DNA of 52,402 nucleotides, taken from positions 1 to 52,402 of the forward strand of contig NZ_MOBM01000018.1 of assembly GCF_003732275.1 (NCBI RefSeq), written 5' to 3'. The DNA is from Pseudomonas frederiksbergensis (lineage in GTDB: Bacteria; Pseudomonadota; Gammaproteobacteria; Pseudomonadales; Pseudomonadaceae). Below the pieces are notes generated by a model. The model searched no databases. It was not told where the DNA came from and worked only from the letters and a program-made list of their open reading frames with translations. The translations under genes were made by a program, and so were the position numbers. Shown here one piece after another: positions 26,994-34,971 of the stretch (its first letter is position 1; every line of letters starts with the position of its first letter).

Positions 26994-27773
26994 TTACTCC
27001 GGTGCGTGATCGCGCAGGAACACCAGATTGTCCGGTTTAGACTGTTCGGCGCTGTAGCGATAACCCTGAACGTCAAACTGCTTGAGGGCGATCGGGTCAT
27101 TGATGCGTTCTTCGATGACGAAGCGACTCATCATCCCGCGGGCCTTTTTCGCATAGAAGCTGATGATTTTGTACTGGCCGTTCTTCAGGTCCTTGAACTC
27201 GGTATTGATGATGCGTGCGTTCAAGGCACTGCGTTTGACCGCCGAGAAGTACTCGTTGGAAGCCAGGTTCAGCAGCACGTCGTCGCCTTGATCGGCCAAG
27301 GCTTCGTTCAGCCATTCGCTGATCCGCGTGCCCCAGAAGGCGTACAGGTCTTTGCCACGGGCATTGGCCAGTTTGGTGCCCATCTCCAGCCGATAGGGCT
27401 GCATCAGGTCCAAGGGGCGCAGCAGGCCGTACAGGCCGGAGAGCATGCGCAAGTGCTGTTGGGCGTAATCGAAGTCGGCTTCGCTGAAGGTTTGTGCATT
27501 CAGGCCGGTGTACACATCGCCCTTGAATGCCAGCAACGCCTGCTTGGCGTTGGCCGGAGTGAAGGCCGGAGTCCAGCTGCCAAAACGCGCGGCATTGAGG
27601 CCGCCGATCTTGTCGGAGACGTGCATCAGCTCGCTGATCTGCGCCGGCGTCAGGTCGCGCAGTTGCAGGATCAACTCCTGGGAATGGTCGAGGTATTGCG
27701 GCTGAGTGAAGCGCTGGGTCGCCGGCGGTGTTTCGTAATCGAGGGTCTTGGCGGGGGAAATCACCATCAGCAT
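26994..27773 (-). CDS. yaaA: Peroxide stress protein YaaA (DUF328)
   Basis: A 259-residue cytosolic protein of the YaaA/DUF328 family. The N-terminus [14 protein letters not shown], the block [20 protein letters not shown] near residue 115 and the C-terminal [16 protein letters not shown] are family signatures. In E. coli YaaA lowers free intracellular iron under hydrogen peroxide stress and binds DNA. ATG 27773 has AAAGGAG eight bases upstream. It is a single leftward gene; its 3' end faces the small broken frame upstream of algD. Confidence 0.93.
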   Translation of the reverse strand: MLMVISPAKTLDYETPPATQRFTQPQYLDHSQELILQLRDLTPAQISELMHVSDKIGGLNAARFGSWTPAFTPANAKQALLAFKGDVYTGLNAQTFSEADFDYAQQHLRMLSGLYGLLRPLDLMQPYRLEMGTKLANARGKDLYAFWGTRISEWLNEALADQGDDVLLNLASNEYFSAVKRSALNARIINTEFKDLKNGQYKIISFYAKKARGMMSRFVIEERINDPIALKQFDVQGYRYSAEQSKPDNLVFLRDHAPE

Positions 27774-27868
27774 GAAGTCGTCTCCTTTAATCGTGGCGGC
27801 GATTCTAGGGGGTTGTCCTTGTTGACTCCAGCTATGGGTGTCATAGGTGATCGGTGGTGTCATGGAAC

Positions 27869-27953
27869 AAGATCGCAGCCTCGCTTCGCTCGGCAGCTCC
27901 TACGGTGCGCGTACATCTGTAGGAGCTGTCGAGCGAAGCGAGGCTGCGATCTT
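27869..27953. repeat. Inverted repeat of the GTAGGAGCTG family
   Basis: Arms at 27869-27903 and 27919-27953 are complementary over 35 bases with one or two mismatches, containing GAGCGAAGCGAGGCTGCGAT. The spacer is only 15 bases, so the RNA would fold into one long hairpin. It lies between the divergent yaaA and deacetylase genes, where it cannot be a normal terminator. Confidence 0.9.
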
Positions 27954-28005
27954 TTGATCTTCCCGCGATATAGTGCCGCGCGGGTTTTGTTATGGAGGCA
28001 TCCCA

Positions 28006-29130
28006 TTGCGTATCGTTTTTCTATTCTCGGCCTGGCTCTTGAGCTTTGGCGCCATGGCGGCACCGGGCGATGTGGCGACGCTGGATCGCAGCACCTGGCC
28101 TGAGCAGCTCAGCAGCCCGACGCTGTTTGATGTCGCCTCGCGGGCCGAAATCCTCATGTTCGCCCGGGTTCTGCTGGCCAGTGAATCGCTGGATGAAGCG
28201 AGACTGGCTCAACGCCTTGGCCTGCGCACCCTCAATCTGGAGTCGGTCAACCAGCTGCGCCAGCGCATGTGGCAGCGTTTGCTGACCAATTACAACTTCG
28301 CCCAGCAGAGTTGCGATCAGGATGCCTCCTTCTGTTTCCTGGTCGAGGACATGGCCACCTTGCGTGAGCAAGCGGCCAAGTTTCAGGTGAGCGACGACAG
28401 CTACTACATCAAGTGGGCCGAGCCGAGCCGGTTGTTCCACGCGCAATACCTGGACGAGCAGTTGCGCAAGGCCGCGCTGTTTCCGCAGACCAGCAGCGAA
28501 GTCGATCGTTTTGGCGACTATGAGCGCAATGGCGATGCCATGAATGATCGCCTGTTCCTGCTGACCTTCGACAGCGCCGCCAATGCCACGCCAGATAACA
28601 CGGCCTGGGTCACCGAGTACCTGCGCAAATCGAACCTGAGTGCTACGTTCTTCGTCCTCGGCAAGGACATTCAGGCCCGTCTGGCCGAGCGTTCGGTGGC
28701 CAGCCTGCAAGGGACTTATTCGCAGCAATGCGTGGGCGTGCAAGGCTGGGAGTTCCGCTCCCACAGCCATTGGCAAGACTGGCAGGACTCGGTGCGACGC
28801 AGCATCGAGTTGGTCAAAGGCAAGTTGCCGGAGAATTACGTGCCGCTGTTTCGCCCGCCCGATGGCCAGCGCCGGTCCGATGCCGAGGGCTTCTTCACGT
28901 ATCAGGGCTTGCAGGTGGCGTTGTGGGACATCGATGCCCAGGACGGCGCCGGCAAGCTCAAGGGCAGCCAGAGCGCACAACGGGTGTTGACCCTGATGCT
29001 GCTGTGGCGGCACGGGGTGATCAATTTCAATGTGAAGCAGGATGCGCTGAAAACGGCGATGCCTTGGCTCATCACGCAAACGGCGCCAAGCGGGATCGGT
29101 TGGGCAGACTGTCGGGACGCGTTTCGCTGA
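28006..29130 (+). CDS. Exported polysaccharide deacetylase (NodB-like), divergent motifs
   Basis: A 374-residue secreted protein. The TTG at 28006 is chosen because GGAGG lies seven bases upstream and it opens directly into a signal peptide (MRIVFLFSAWLLSFGAMA, cleavage near 20). The N-terminal half (20-170) is helical and unrecognised. The C-terminal half (about 180-350) follows the NodB fold: LLTFDSAANATPDN, SATFFVLGKDIQ, RSHSHWQDW, FRPPDGQRRSD, VALWDIDAQD and RHGVINFNV. Motif 1 has D-S in place of the usual D-D and motif 2 lacks the usual H-x3-H spacing, so metal binding and activity are uncertain. The target glycan is unknown. Confidence 0.8.
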   Translation: MRIVFLFSAWLLSFGAMAAPGDVATLDRSTWPEQLSSPTLFDVASRAEILMFARVLLASESLDEARLAQRLGLRTLNLESVNQLRQRMWQRLLTNYNFAQQSCDQDASFCFLVEDMATLREQAAKFQVSDDSYYIKWAEPSRLFHAQYLDEQLRKAALFPQTSSEVDRFGDYERNGDAMNDRLFLLTFDSAANATPDNTAWVTEYLRKSNLSATFFVLGKDIQARLAERSVASLQGTYSQQCVGVQGWEFRSHSHWQDWQDSVRRSIELVKGKLPENYVPLFRPPDGQRRSDAEGFFTYQGLQVALWDIDAQDGAGKLKGSQSAQRVLTLMLLWRHGVINFNVKQDALKTAMPWLITQTAPSGIGWADCRDAFR

Positions 29131-29467
29131 AAACTGCAAAAGGCCGTAAACATTGGGTGAAGGGCGATTTCGGGAGCGAAATCGGTGCAGGCGGACTTCC
29201 GACTTTAACGGCACATTGCCTGCACGCCAAGGGCTATTCGTCACTCTGAAAAATAAACTTCAAAAAAACGTCAAAGTGCTTTTTTCTGTCACGTGTTTTG
29301 GAGTATTACGAAGACAGACCGCCGAAACCTGCAACACAGGTGGCGTCTCCCAAGACCCCAGTTTGTGTGCAGTTCACTTGACTCCTCGCAGGTGAATTCG
29401 GCGGCCACTTCGAGGCGCAGCACTGTCATGGTACTGCGTCGACTGGCTCCCACAAAGGTGACCGAGT
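29131..29467. other. Intergenic region with two tandem stem-loops before phoH
   Basis: No gene is supported in these 337 bases. Two hairpins follow the deacetylase stop: CGATTTC/GAAATCG (29165-29184) and GTGCAGGC/GCCTGCAC (29185-29225). Neither is followed by a T run, so they are not a standard terminator. An AT-rich stretch (29250-29300) with CAAAAAAACGTCAAAGTGC follows. The segment may be the 3' end of the deacetylase transcript plus the phoH promoter and leader, but no promoter stands out. Confidence 0.4.
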
Positions 29468-30862
29468 ATGGATGATCACGGACGTAGCCCTTCTTCCAAC
29501 CAGCCAATCCTTTATGTACTCGATACCAACGTATTGATTCACGATCCAAACGCCCTGCTTAATTTCGAAGAACACCACGTCGCCATCCCGATGACCGTGC
29601 TTGAAGAGCTGGACAAGCTCAAGAGTGGGCATCACAGCGTTGCCGCGGAATGCCGCCAGGCGATTCGCCTGATCGACAAGACTTTGGGCGATGCCAGCCC
29701 CGAAGACGTCGAACTCGGCGTACCGATCCAGCGCGGCAAGAGTGGGCCCAAGGGTTTGCTGTCAATTCTGATGAGCAAGCGCACTGAGCCGAACATCATT
29801 CTGCCCGAGCATCTGAACGACAACATCATCATCAACCAGCTGATCGACCTGCACGCGCGCGAACCAAAGCTGCCCGTGGTGCTGGTCACCAAAGACATCA
29901 ACATGCGCCTCAAGGCCCGGGCTTGCGGGATCGCGGCCGAGGACTACAGCACCGACCAACTGGTCGATGATGTGTCGCTGCTACCCAACGGTTATCACAA
30001 CATGGACGGGTCCTTCTGGGATCGCGTGAAGAATGTCGAAACCCGTCAGGACCACGGTCGCACCTGGCATCAGGTGCAGCTGATCGACAACCTGCCGGCT
30101 GTGCATATCAATGAGTTCATCATCGACGAACAGGGCTTTGTCGGCTGGATCAAGGAGATCGAGGAAGACCGCCTGCTGATTCTCGACCTGCATCAGGAAC
30201 CCCTGTTGCACCAGGAAGCCTGGGGCCTGAAACCGCGTGACATCTATCAAAGCCTGGCGCTGTACGCCTTGCTCGACCCGGATATCCACCTGGTCAACCT
30301 GACCGGGGCAGCAGGTTCCGGTAAAACCATCCTCGCACTGGCAGCGGCCATCGAGCAGACCATGGTCAGCAAACGCTACCGGCGCATCATCGCCACCCGC
30401 AGCGTGCAGGGGCTGGACCAGGAAATCGGCTTCCTGCCCGGCACCGAAGCGGAAAAAATGGAGCCTTGGCTCGGCGCCATCACCGACAACCTCGAAGCGC
30501 TGCACATGGACGACGAAAACACCCATGGCAGCGTCGACTACATCCTCAGCAAAGTGCCGTTGCAGTTCAAATCCCTCAACTACATTCGAGGCCGCAGCTT
30601 CCAGCAGAGTCTGATCCTGATCGATGAATGCCAGAACCTCACCCCGCACCAGATGAAAACCATCATCACCCGTGCCGGCGCCGGTTCCAAAGTGGTGTGC
30701 CTGGGCAACCTGGCACAGATCGATACCCCTTACCTGTCCGCGACCAGCTCCGGGCTGACGTACTTGACCGAGCGCTTCAAGGACTTCCCCAACGGTGTAC
30801 ACATCACCCTGCAAGGGGTGCCACGCTCGATTCTGGCCGAATACGCCGAATCGCATCTGTAA
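29468..30862 (+). CDS. PIN domain - PhoH-like ATPase fusion
   Basis: A 464-residue cytosolic protein. The N-terminal PIN domain (about residues 13-150) has acidic residues in YVLDTNVLIHD and VLEELDKLK, as expected for a metal-dependent ribonuclease. The C-terminal PhoH-like ATPase domain (about 250-455) has Walker A TGAAGSGKT near 278-286 and Walker B LILIDECQN near 385. PhoH2-type fusions of this layout have been shown to act as RNA helicase-RNases in actinobacteria; the role in Pseudomonas is not established. AAGGTGA precedes the ATG at 29468. It is monocistronic and ends in a terminator. Confidence 0.92.
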   Translation: MDDHGRSPSSNQPILYVLDTNVLIHDPNALLNFEEHHVAIPMTVLEELDKLKSGHHSVAAECRQAIRLIDKTLGDASPEDVELGVPIQRGKSGPKGLLSILMSKRTEPNIILPEHLNDNIIINQLIDLHAREPKLPVVLVTKDINMRLKARACGIAAEDYSTDQLVDDVSLLPNGYHNMDGSFWDRVKNVETRQDHGRTWHQVQLIDNLPAVHINEFIIDEQGFVGWIKEIEEDRLLILDLHQEPLLHQEAWGLKPRDIYQSLALYALLDPDIHLVNLTGAAGSGKTILALAAAIEQTMVSKRYRRIIATRSVQGLDQEIGFLPGTEAEKMEPWLGAITDNLEALHMDDENTHGSVDYILSKVPLQFKSLNYIRGRSFQQSLILIDECQNLTPHQMKTIITRAGAGSKVVCLGNLAQIDTPYLSATSSGLTYLTERFKDFPNGVHITLQGVPRSILAEYAESHL

Positions 30863-30872
30863 CCCTCACCAG

Positions 30873-30904
30873 AACCGGGCGGCCTGATGGTCGCCCGGTT
30901 TTTT
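30873..30904 (+). terminator. Rho-independent terminator after the PhoH gene
   Basis: Stem AACCGGGCG (30873-30881) pairs with CGCCCGGTT (30892-30900) around a ten-base loop, followed by TTTT. It begins 11 bases after the stop codon. Confidence 0.9.
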
Positions 30905-30921
30905 ATGGGCAACTCTTTTAC

Positions 30922-31017
30922 CCCTGTGGGAGCGAGCCTGCTCGCGATGGCGGTCTGGCATTCGGCATTGATGTCGACTGTCACGCCGCTATCGCGAGCA
31001 GGCTCGCTCCCACAGGG
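30922..31017. repeat. REPIN (REP doublet), spacer class A
   Basis: REP arms at both ends (CCTGTGGGAGCGAG from 30922; CTCGCTCCCACAGGG to 31017) with a class A spacer containing GGCATTGATGTCGACTG. It follows the PhoH terminator and precedes the moa operon. Confidence 0.92.
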
Positions 31018-31098
31018 ATGTGTAATGACCCGATAATCAAACGTGCGGAAATTTGACCCACAGGTTTACAATCGGTGCTCCTGATCAGGAGTATCCCT

Positions 31099-31572
31099 GT
31101 GCTGACTCATCTCGATTCCCAAGGTCGCGCCCATATGGTCGACGTCACTGAAAAAACCGTGACGTTCCGTGAAGCGACGGCCCAAGCGCTGGTGCGCATG
31201 CTGCCCGAAACCCTGCAGATGATCGTCACTGGCGGCCATCCCAAGGGTGACGTGTTCGCCGTGGCGCGGATCGCCGGCATCCAGGCGGCGAAGAAAACCA
31301 GCGATCTGATTCCTCTGTGCCACCCGTTGATGCTCACCGGCGTCAAGGTCGAACTCAGTGCCGAAGGCGACGACACCGTGCGCATCGTGGCGTGCTGCAA
31401 GTTGTCCGGGCAGACCGGCGTCGAAATGGAAGCGCTGACCGCGGCCAGCGTCGCGGCGCTGACCATTTATGACATGTGCAAGGCCGTGGATCGCGGCATG
31501 ACCATCGAGAGCGTGCGGCTGCTGGAGAAACTCGGCGGCAAGAGCGGCCATTTCCAGGCGGATCAGCCATGA
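31099..31572 (+). CDS. moaC: Cyclic pyranopterin monophosphate synthase MoaC
   Basis: A 157-residue cytosolic enzyme that forms cyclic pyranopterin monophosphate in molybdenum cofactor synthesis, together with MoaA, which is not in the window. Family blocks [28 protein letters not shown] and [20 protein letters not shown] are present. The GTG at 31099 has AGGAG seven bases upstream and gives the usual start (M-LTHLDSQG). Its stop overlaps the moaD start as ATGA, so the genes are translationally coupled. Confidence 0.96.
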   Translation: MLTHLDSQGRAHMVDVTEKTVTFREATAQALVRMLPETLQMIVTGGHPKGDVFAVARIAGIQAAKKTSDLIPLCHPLMLTGVKVELSAEGDDTVRIVACCKLSGQTGVEMEALTAASVAALTIYDMCKAVDRGMTIESVRLLEKLGGKSGHFQADQP

Positions 31573-31811
31573 ACGTTACTGTGAAGTTTTTCGCCCGTTA
31601 CCGCGAAGCACTCGGCGTGGACTCGGTGAAGGTCGAAGGTGATTTCGCCACGGTCGACGATGTGCGCGCGCTGTTGGCCCAACGTGACGGCGCCGAAGTG
31701 CTGAGCGAGCAGAACCTGATGTGCGCCCGCAACGAAGACCTCTGCCAGCTCGATGAACCGGTGAGCGATGGCGATGAAGTGGCGTTTTTTCCGACGGTGA
31801 CCGGGGGCTGA
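31569..31811 (+). CDS. moaD: Molybdopterin synthase sulfur carrier subunit MoaD
   Basis: An 80-residue ubiquitin-like protein ending in the required Gly-Gly (PTVTGG). The C-terminal glycine carries the thiocarboxylate sulfur that MoaE inserts into the pterin. The start ATG overlaps the moaC stop. The beta-grasp fold is visible as [14 protein letters not shown], then a helix ([13 protein letters not shown]) and [13 protein letters not shown]. Confidence 0.95.
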   Translation: MNVTVKFFARYREALGVDSVKVEGDFATVDDVRALLAQRDGAEVLSEQNLMCARNEDLCQLDEPVSDGDEVAFFPTVTGG

Positions 31812-31814
31812 ACC

Positions 31815-32267
31815 ATGGCGATTCGTGTGCAATCCACGCCGTTCGACCCGGGCACTGAAGTTAACGCCATGCACGCGGCCAACGTGGGCGTCGGTGCGGT
31901 GGTGAGTTTTGTCGGCTACGTGCGCGACTTCAATGACGGGCTCGAAGTCGCCGGGATGTTTCTGGAGCATTACCCGGGCATGACCGAAAAAGCCCTGGGC
32001 AAGATTGCCGCGGAGGCCGAGCAGCGCTGGCCGCTGTTGAAGCTGGAAGTGTTGCACCGCATTGGCACCCTGGAGCCGGGCGAGCCGATCGTCTTCGTCG
32101 GCGCCGCCAGCGCCCACCGTCAGGCAGCGTTCGATGCCTGTGCCTTTGTCATGGACTACCTGAAAACCCGCGCGCCGTTCTGGAAGAAAGAAAACACCCG
32201 TGATGGGCCGCGTTGGGTGGAAGGGCGTGACAGCGATCATGCGGCGGCAGATCGGTGGAAGCAGTAA
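31815..32267 (+). CDS. moaE: Molybdopterin synthase catalytic subunit MoaE
   Basis: A 150-residue subunit that, with MoaD, converts cyclic pyranopterin monophosphate to molybdopterin. Family blocks VGAVVSFVGYVRDFNDG, FLEHYPGMTEKAL, VGAASAHRQAAFDACAFVMD and the lysine-containing FWKKENTRDGPRWV are all present. It starts three bases after the moaD stop and completes a compact moaC-moaD-moaE operon. The other molybdopterin genes must lie elsewhere. Confidence 0.96.
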   Translation: MAIRVQSTPFDPGTEVNAMHAANVGVGAVVSFVGYVRDFNDGLEVAGMFLEHYPGMTEKALGKIAAEAEQRWPLLKLEVLHRIGTLEPGEPIVFVGAASAHRQAAFDACAFVMDYLKTRAPFWKKENTRDGPRWVEGRDSDHAAADRWKQ

Positions 32268-32349
32268 GCAATCGATCCGTCTTCGCGGGCTCGATTTTTG
32301 AGAAACACTTGAAAGTTAATCCGTTCTTAACCGGTTTATCGTTTCTTCC

Positions 32350-32443
32350 TTGTGGCGAGCGAGCTTGCTCGCGTTGGGCTGCGTAGCTGTCCCAAAAATC
32401 TGAATGCTACGCACTCAAGCGGGAGCAAGCTCCCTCGCCACAG
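32350..32443. repeat. REP-like inverted repeat, GTGGCGAG family variant
   Basis: Left arm TTGTGGCGAGCGAGCTTGCTC and a partly complementary right arm (GGGAGCAAGCTCCCTCGCC) flank GTTGGGCTGCGTAGC and GCTACGCACTCAAGC, the same spacer elements as the doublet at 130-260. It looks intermediate between that family and the main REP family. It lies in the 417-base gap between moaE and dsbB. Confidence 0.8.
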
Positions 32444-32448
32444 GTTTC

Positions 32449-32670
32449 TCACTGGCTCAAGACTCTCTTAAGTGAGCAGCATTGCCACCCGAAGGCCGGG
32501 TTCAGGGGCCGTTCAAGGCTCTCAAAGGTCAGGGCCAGCGTGTAGACTTCCGGGCAACCGATATCAGATCGACAACGGTCGCATTGCCGCCAGTTGGCAT
32601 ATGAAGAAGACAACATCAGCTTGATGCAGCCGCTGCAAGCGCAGCCGCCGGCGAGCTGATCCACGGACAC
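32449..32670 (-). CDS. Doubtful Cys-rich small open reading frame
   Basis: A 73-codon frame on the minus strand, opposite the dsbB upstream region, starting with GTG 32670. It has eight cysteines, arranged as CACSGC near residue 10 and CDRC near 30 with C and CC later, resembling a zinc ribbon. GC content at third positions is fairly high in its first half. There is no Shine-Dalgarno sequence and no recognised family, so it may well be a chance frame. Confidence 0.2.
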   Translation of the reverse strand: MSVDQLAGGCACSGCIKLMLSSSYANWRQCDRCRSDIGCPEVYTLALTFESLERPLNPAFGWQCCSLKRVLSQ

Positions 32671-32684
32671 AAAAAGGAAACGCG

Positions 32685-33194
32685 ATGAGCGAGGAAACGA
32701 TGCGGTTGGGACGTGAACGGCGCTATCTGGTGTTGCTGGGCATTATTTGCCTGGCGCTGATCGGTGGTGCGCTGTACATGCAAGTGGCTCTGGGCGAGGC
32801 ACCGTGCCCGCTGTGCATCCTGCAACGCTACGCGCTGTTGCTGATTGCGCTGTTCGCCTTTATCGGCGCGGCGATGCGTACTCGCCGCAGCATCACGCTG
32901 TTCGAAGTGTTGGTGGTGATCTGCGCCATCGCGGGCGCCGGAGTGGCCGGGCATCACGTCTATACCCAGTTTTACCCGGCGGTCAGTTGCGGCATCGATG
33001 TGCTGCAACCGATCGTCGACGGTCTGCCGCTGGCGAAGATCTTCCCGCTGGGCTTCCAGGTCGATGGCTTCTGCTCTACGCCGTACCCGCCGATCCTTGG
33101 CTTGTCCCTGGCACAGTGGGCGCTGCTGGCGTTCGTGCTGATCGTGGTGCTGGTGCCGCTGCTCACTTCGCGTAACCGCAAAGCGTTGCGCTGA
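32685..33194 (+). CDS. dsbB: Disulfide bond formation protein B
   Basis: A 169-residue inner membrane quinone reductase that reoxidises DsbA. Four membrane segments are visible (about 14-33, 46-63, 71-90, 143-162). The quinone-proximal cysteines are in APCPLCILQRYAL (residues 41 and 44); the second periplasmic pair lies in VSCGIDVL and GFCSTPYPP. AAGGAAA precedes the start. It sits upstream of the cyo operon, 830 bases away and behind its own terminator, so the two are not cotranscribed, though both use the quinone pool. Confidence 0.95.
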   Translation: MSEETMRLGRERRYLVLLGIICLALIGGALYMQVALGEAPCPLCILQRYALLLIALFAFIGAAMRTRRSITLFEVLVVICAIAGAGVAGHHVYTQFYPAVSCGIDVLQPIVDGLPLAKIFPLGFQVDGFCSTPYPPILGLSLAQWALLAFVLIVVLVPLLTSRNRKALR

Positions 33195-33225
33195 GGCTGT
33201 ACGCCGTACCGTTGCAGGAAACAAT

Positions 33226-33263
33226 AAAACGCCCCGGTTCTCGTTGAGAGGCCGGGGCGTTTT
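33226..33263 (+). terminator. Rho-independent terminator after dsbB
   Basis: Stem AAAACGCCCCGG (33226-33237) pairs with CCGGGGCGTTTT (33252-33263) with a 14-base loop. It lies 32 bases after the dsbB stop. The flanking A and T runs make it plausible in both directions. Confidence 0.92.
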
Positions 33264-34023
33264 GCATATCCGCAGGTCAGGTAAAAAGACCTTGATGCTC
33301 GACAAGGAAGGGTGCGACACGTGTGCGACATGTTGTCACAGCTTGAGTGTCGCAAGGCATTTCAAATCGGTTATCCAGGGCATCGCTTCGCACTAAAAAC
33401 CAGCTCTTCCAGGTGCTGCGGGTTTCAGCGCTCGGCAATCGAAACAGGCAGTTTTAACACGGCCTGGCAAATTGCCAAAGTCCTTGTCGCATAGGGGGTA
33501 GAGCAGGGTTTAAGGCGAGCACAGAGCCTTGGAAACTGTCTGAACTTCGTGTGATAGACCTACATTTTTTGGTGTTTTTGTTGAGAATGGATTTCGATAC
33601 CATGGCGCACTTTTGCAAAAGCCGTTACGGATTGTTGTCGGATTGGATATAAATTATTTCGGGATGAGACATGGTTTATGAATCGTTACATATCTACAAT
33701 CGCCCGCACTGAATTCCCGGCACTGCTCACCCTTACTCAGGTGCATGAGCAGAACTAGGGTGTCGAGAGGCCTGATGGCTTCATGCGACTCCCAGGTGTC
33801 GGTGCCTTCCGACTATCCGCACCAAATGGAATTGGTCTGTAACAAGGCCCTTGACCACGAATTCGAATAAGAACTCACCGCAGGCCCAGCAATTGTCGAA
33901 CAGCGTCTGACGCGCGACGGGCAGGCCCTTATTCAATCCAAGAAAAATGCCAACCCTTGGCAGGGTGAAGTGTTGGCGATCAAAACCCAACTGCATTGCG
34001 CAAGCTGCTTTAGAGGTCGTGAG
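33264..34023. other. Upstream region of the cyo operon, no supported gene
   Basis: These 760 bases hold no gene I can defend. Near 33312-33354 there are tandem copies TGCGACACGTG and TGCGACATGTT, and TGCGACAC pairs with GTGTCGCA. The part 33550-33710 is AT-rich (TATAAATTATTTC at 33649) and is the likely promoter zone. A 41-codon frame (33745-33870, MSRTRVSRGLMASC) and an antisense 71-codon frame (33996-33781) overlap; neither is convincing. Small upstream genes are annotated near cyoA in P. putida as far as I recall, so a short coding region cannot be excluded. Confidence 0.4.
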
Positions 34024-34968
34024 ATGAGTAAAAACAGGTACCCCAGACTACTAGGCTTATTGCCGCTGCTCGGCACGTTGTTGCTGGGAGGCTGCAACAT
34101 GACCTTGCTCGATCCCAAGGGCCAGGTCGGCCTGGATGAGCGAAACCTGATCATCACCGCAACGCTGCTGATGCTGTTGGTCGTCGTGCCGGTCATTTTC
34201 ATGACCTTCGCGTTCGCCTGGAAATACCGCGCTTCCAACAAGGACGCCGTCTACACGCCAAAATGGTCCCACTCCACCAAGATCGAAATCGCGGTGTGGA
34301 CTATTCCGGTACTGATCATCATTGCCCTGGGTTACGTCACCTACAAGTCGACCCACGCGCTTGACCCTTACAAGCCGCTGGAATCCGACGTCAAGCCGAT
34401 CACCATTGAAGTGGTCGCGCTGGACTGGAAGTGGCTGTTCATCTACCCGGAACAAGGCATTGCCACGGTCAACAAGATCGTGTTCCCGGCGCACACCCCG
34501 ATCAACTTCAAGATCACTTCCGACGCCGTGATGAACTCATTCTTCATCCCTGCTCTGGGCGGCCAGATCTACGCGATGGCGGGCATGCAGACCAAACTGC
34601 ACCTGATCGCCAACCAGAACGCTGAAATGGACGGTATCTCCGCCAACTACAGCGGCGCGGGTTTCACCGGTATGAAGTTCAAAGCTATCGCCACCTCTCA
34701 GGAAGATTTCGATGCCTGGGTAAGCGAAGTCAAAAAGGCACCTAAACAGCTTGAAAAAGCTGAATACGAAGCCCTTGCCAAGCCAAGCCAGAACAACCCA
34801 GTCGAGCTCTATTCCTCGTTCACGCCGAACCTGTTCCAGACCATCGTCGACAAGTACGAAGGCATGAAACCAGGCAAGCCGATGCACCACGAGAAGAAAG
34901 AGCACGAAATGGCCGCCATGGAAGGGATGGACATGAGTTCGCATTCAGCTGCCGGGGCAGAGGAGTAA
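34024..34968 (+). CDS. cyoA: Cytochrome bo3 ubiquinol oxidase subunit II
   Basis: A 314-residue lipoprotein subunit of the quinol oxidase. The lipobox LLGGC gives an acylated cysteine near residue 24, two membrane segments follow (about 40-65 and 85-105), and the periplasmic cupredoxin domain (about 120-230) has [18 protein letters not shown]. It lacks the CuA cysteine ligands of cytochrome c oxidases, as expected for a quinol oxidase. The C-terminal tail is rich in His, Met and Glu. The start at 34024 follows AGAGGTCG; the frame is open further upstream. First gene of cyoABCDE. Confidence 0.97.
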   Translation: MSKNRYPRLLGLLPLLGTLLLGGCNMTLLDPKGQVGLDERNLIITATLLMLLVVVPVIFMTFAFAWKYRASNKDAVYTPKWSHSTKIEIAVWTIPVLIIIALGYVTYKSTHALDPYKPLESDVKPITIEVVALDWKWLFIYPEQGIATVNKIVFPAHTPINFKITSDAVMNSFFIPALGGQIYAMAGMQTKLHLIANQNAEMDGISANYSGAGFTGMKFKAIATSQEDFDAWVSEVKKAPKQLEKAEYEALAKPSQNNPVELYSSFTPNLFQTIVDKYEGMKPGKPMHHEKKEHEMAAMEGMDMSSHSAAGAEE

Positions 34969-34971
34969 ACG

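Noticed and set aside
33312..33354. Tandem TGCGACACGTG-like copies and hairpin after the dsbB terminator
   Set aside because: The copies are imperfect, lie about 700 bases from the cyoA start and match no operator I know.
33745..33870. 41-codon frame MSRTRVSRGLMASC upstream of cyoA
   Set aside because: Too short, weak ribosome binding site and overlapping an antisense frame; kept only as a remark in the intergenic entry.
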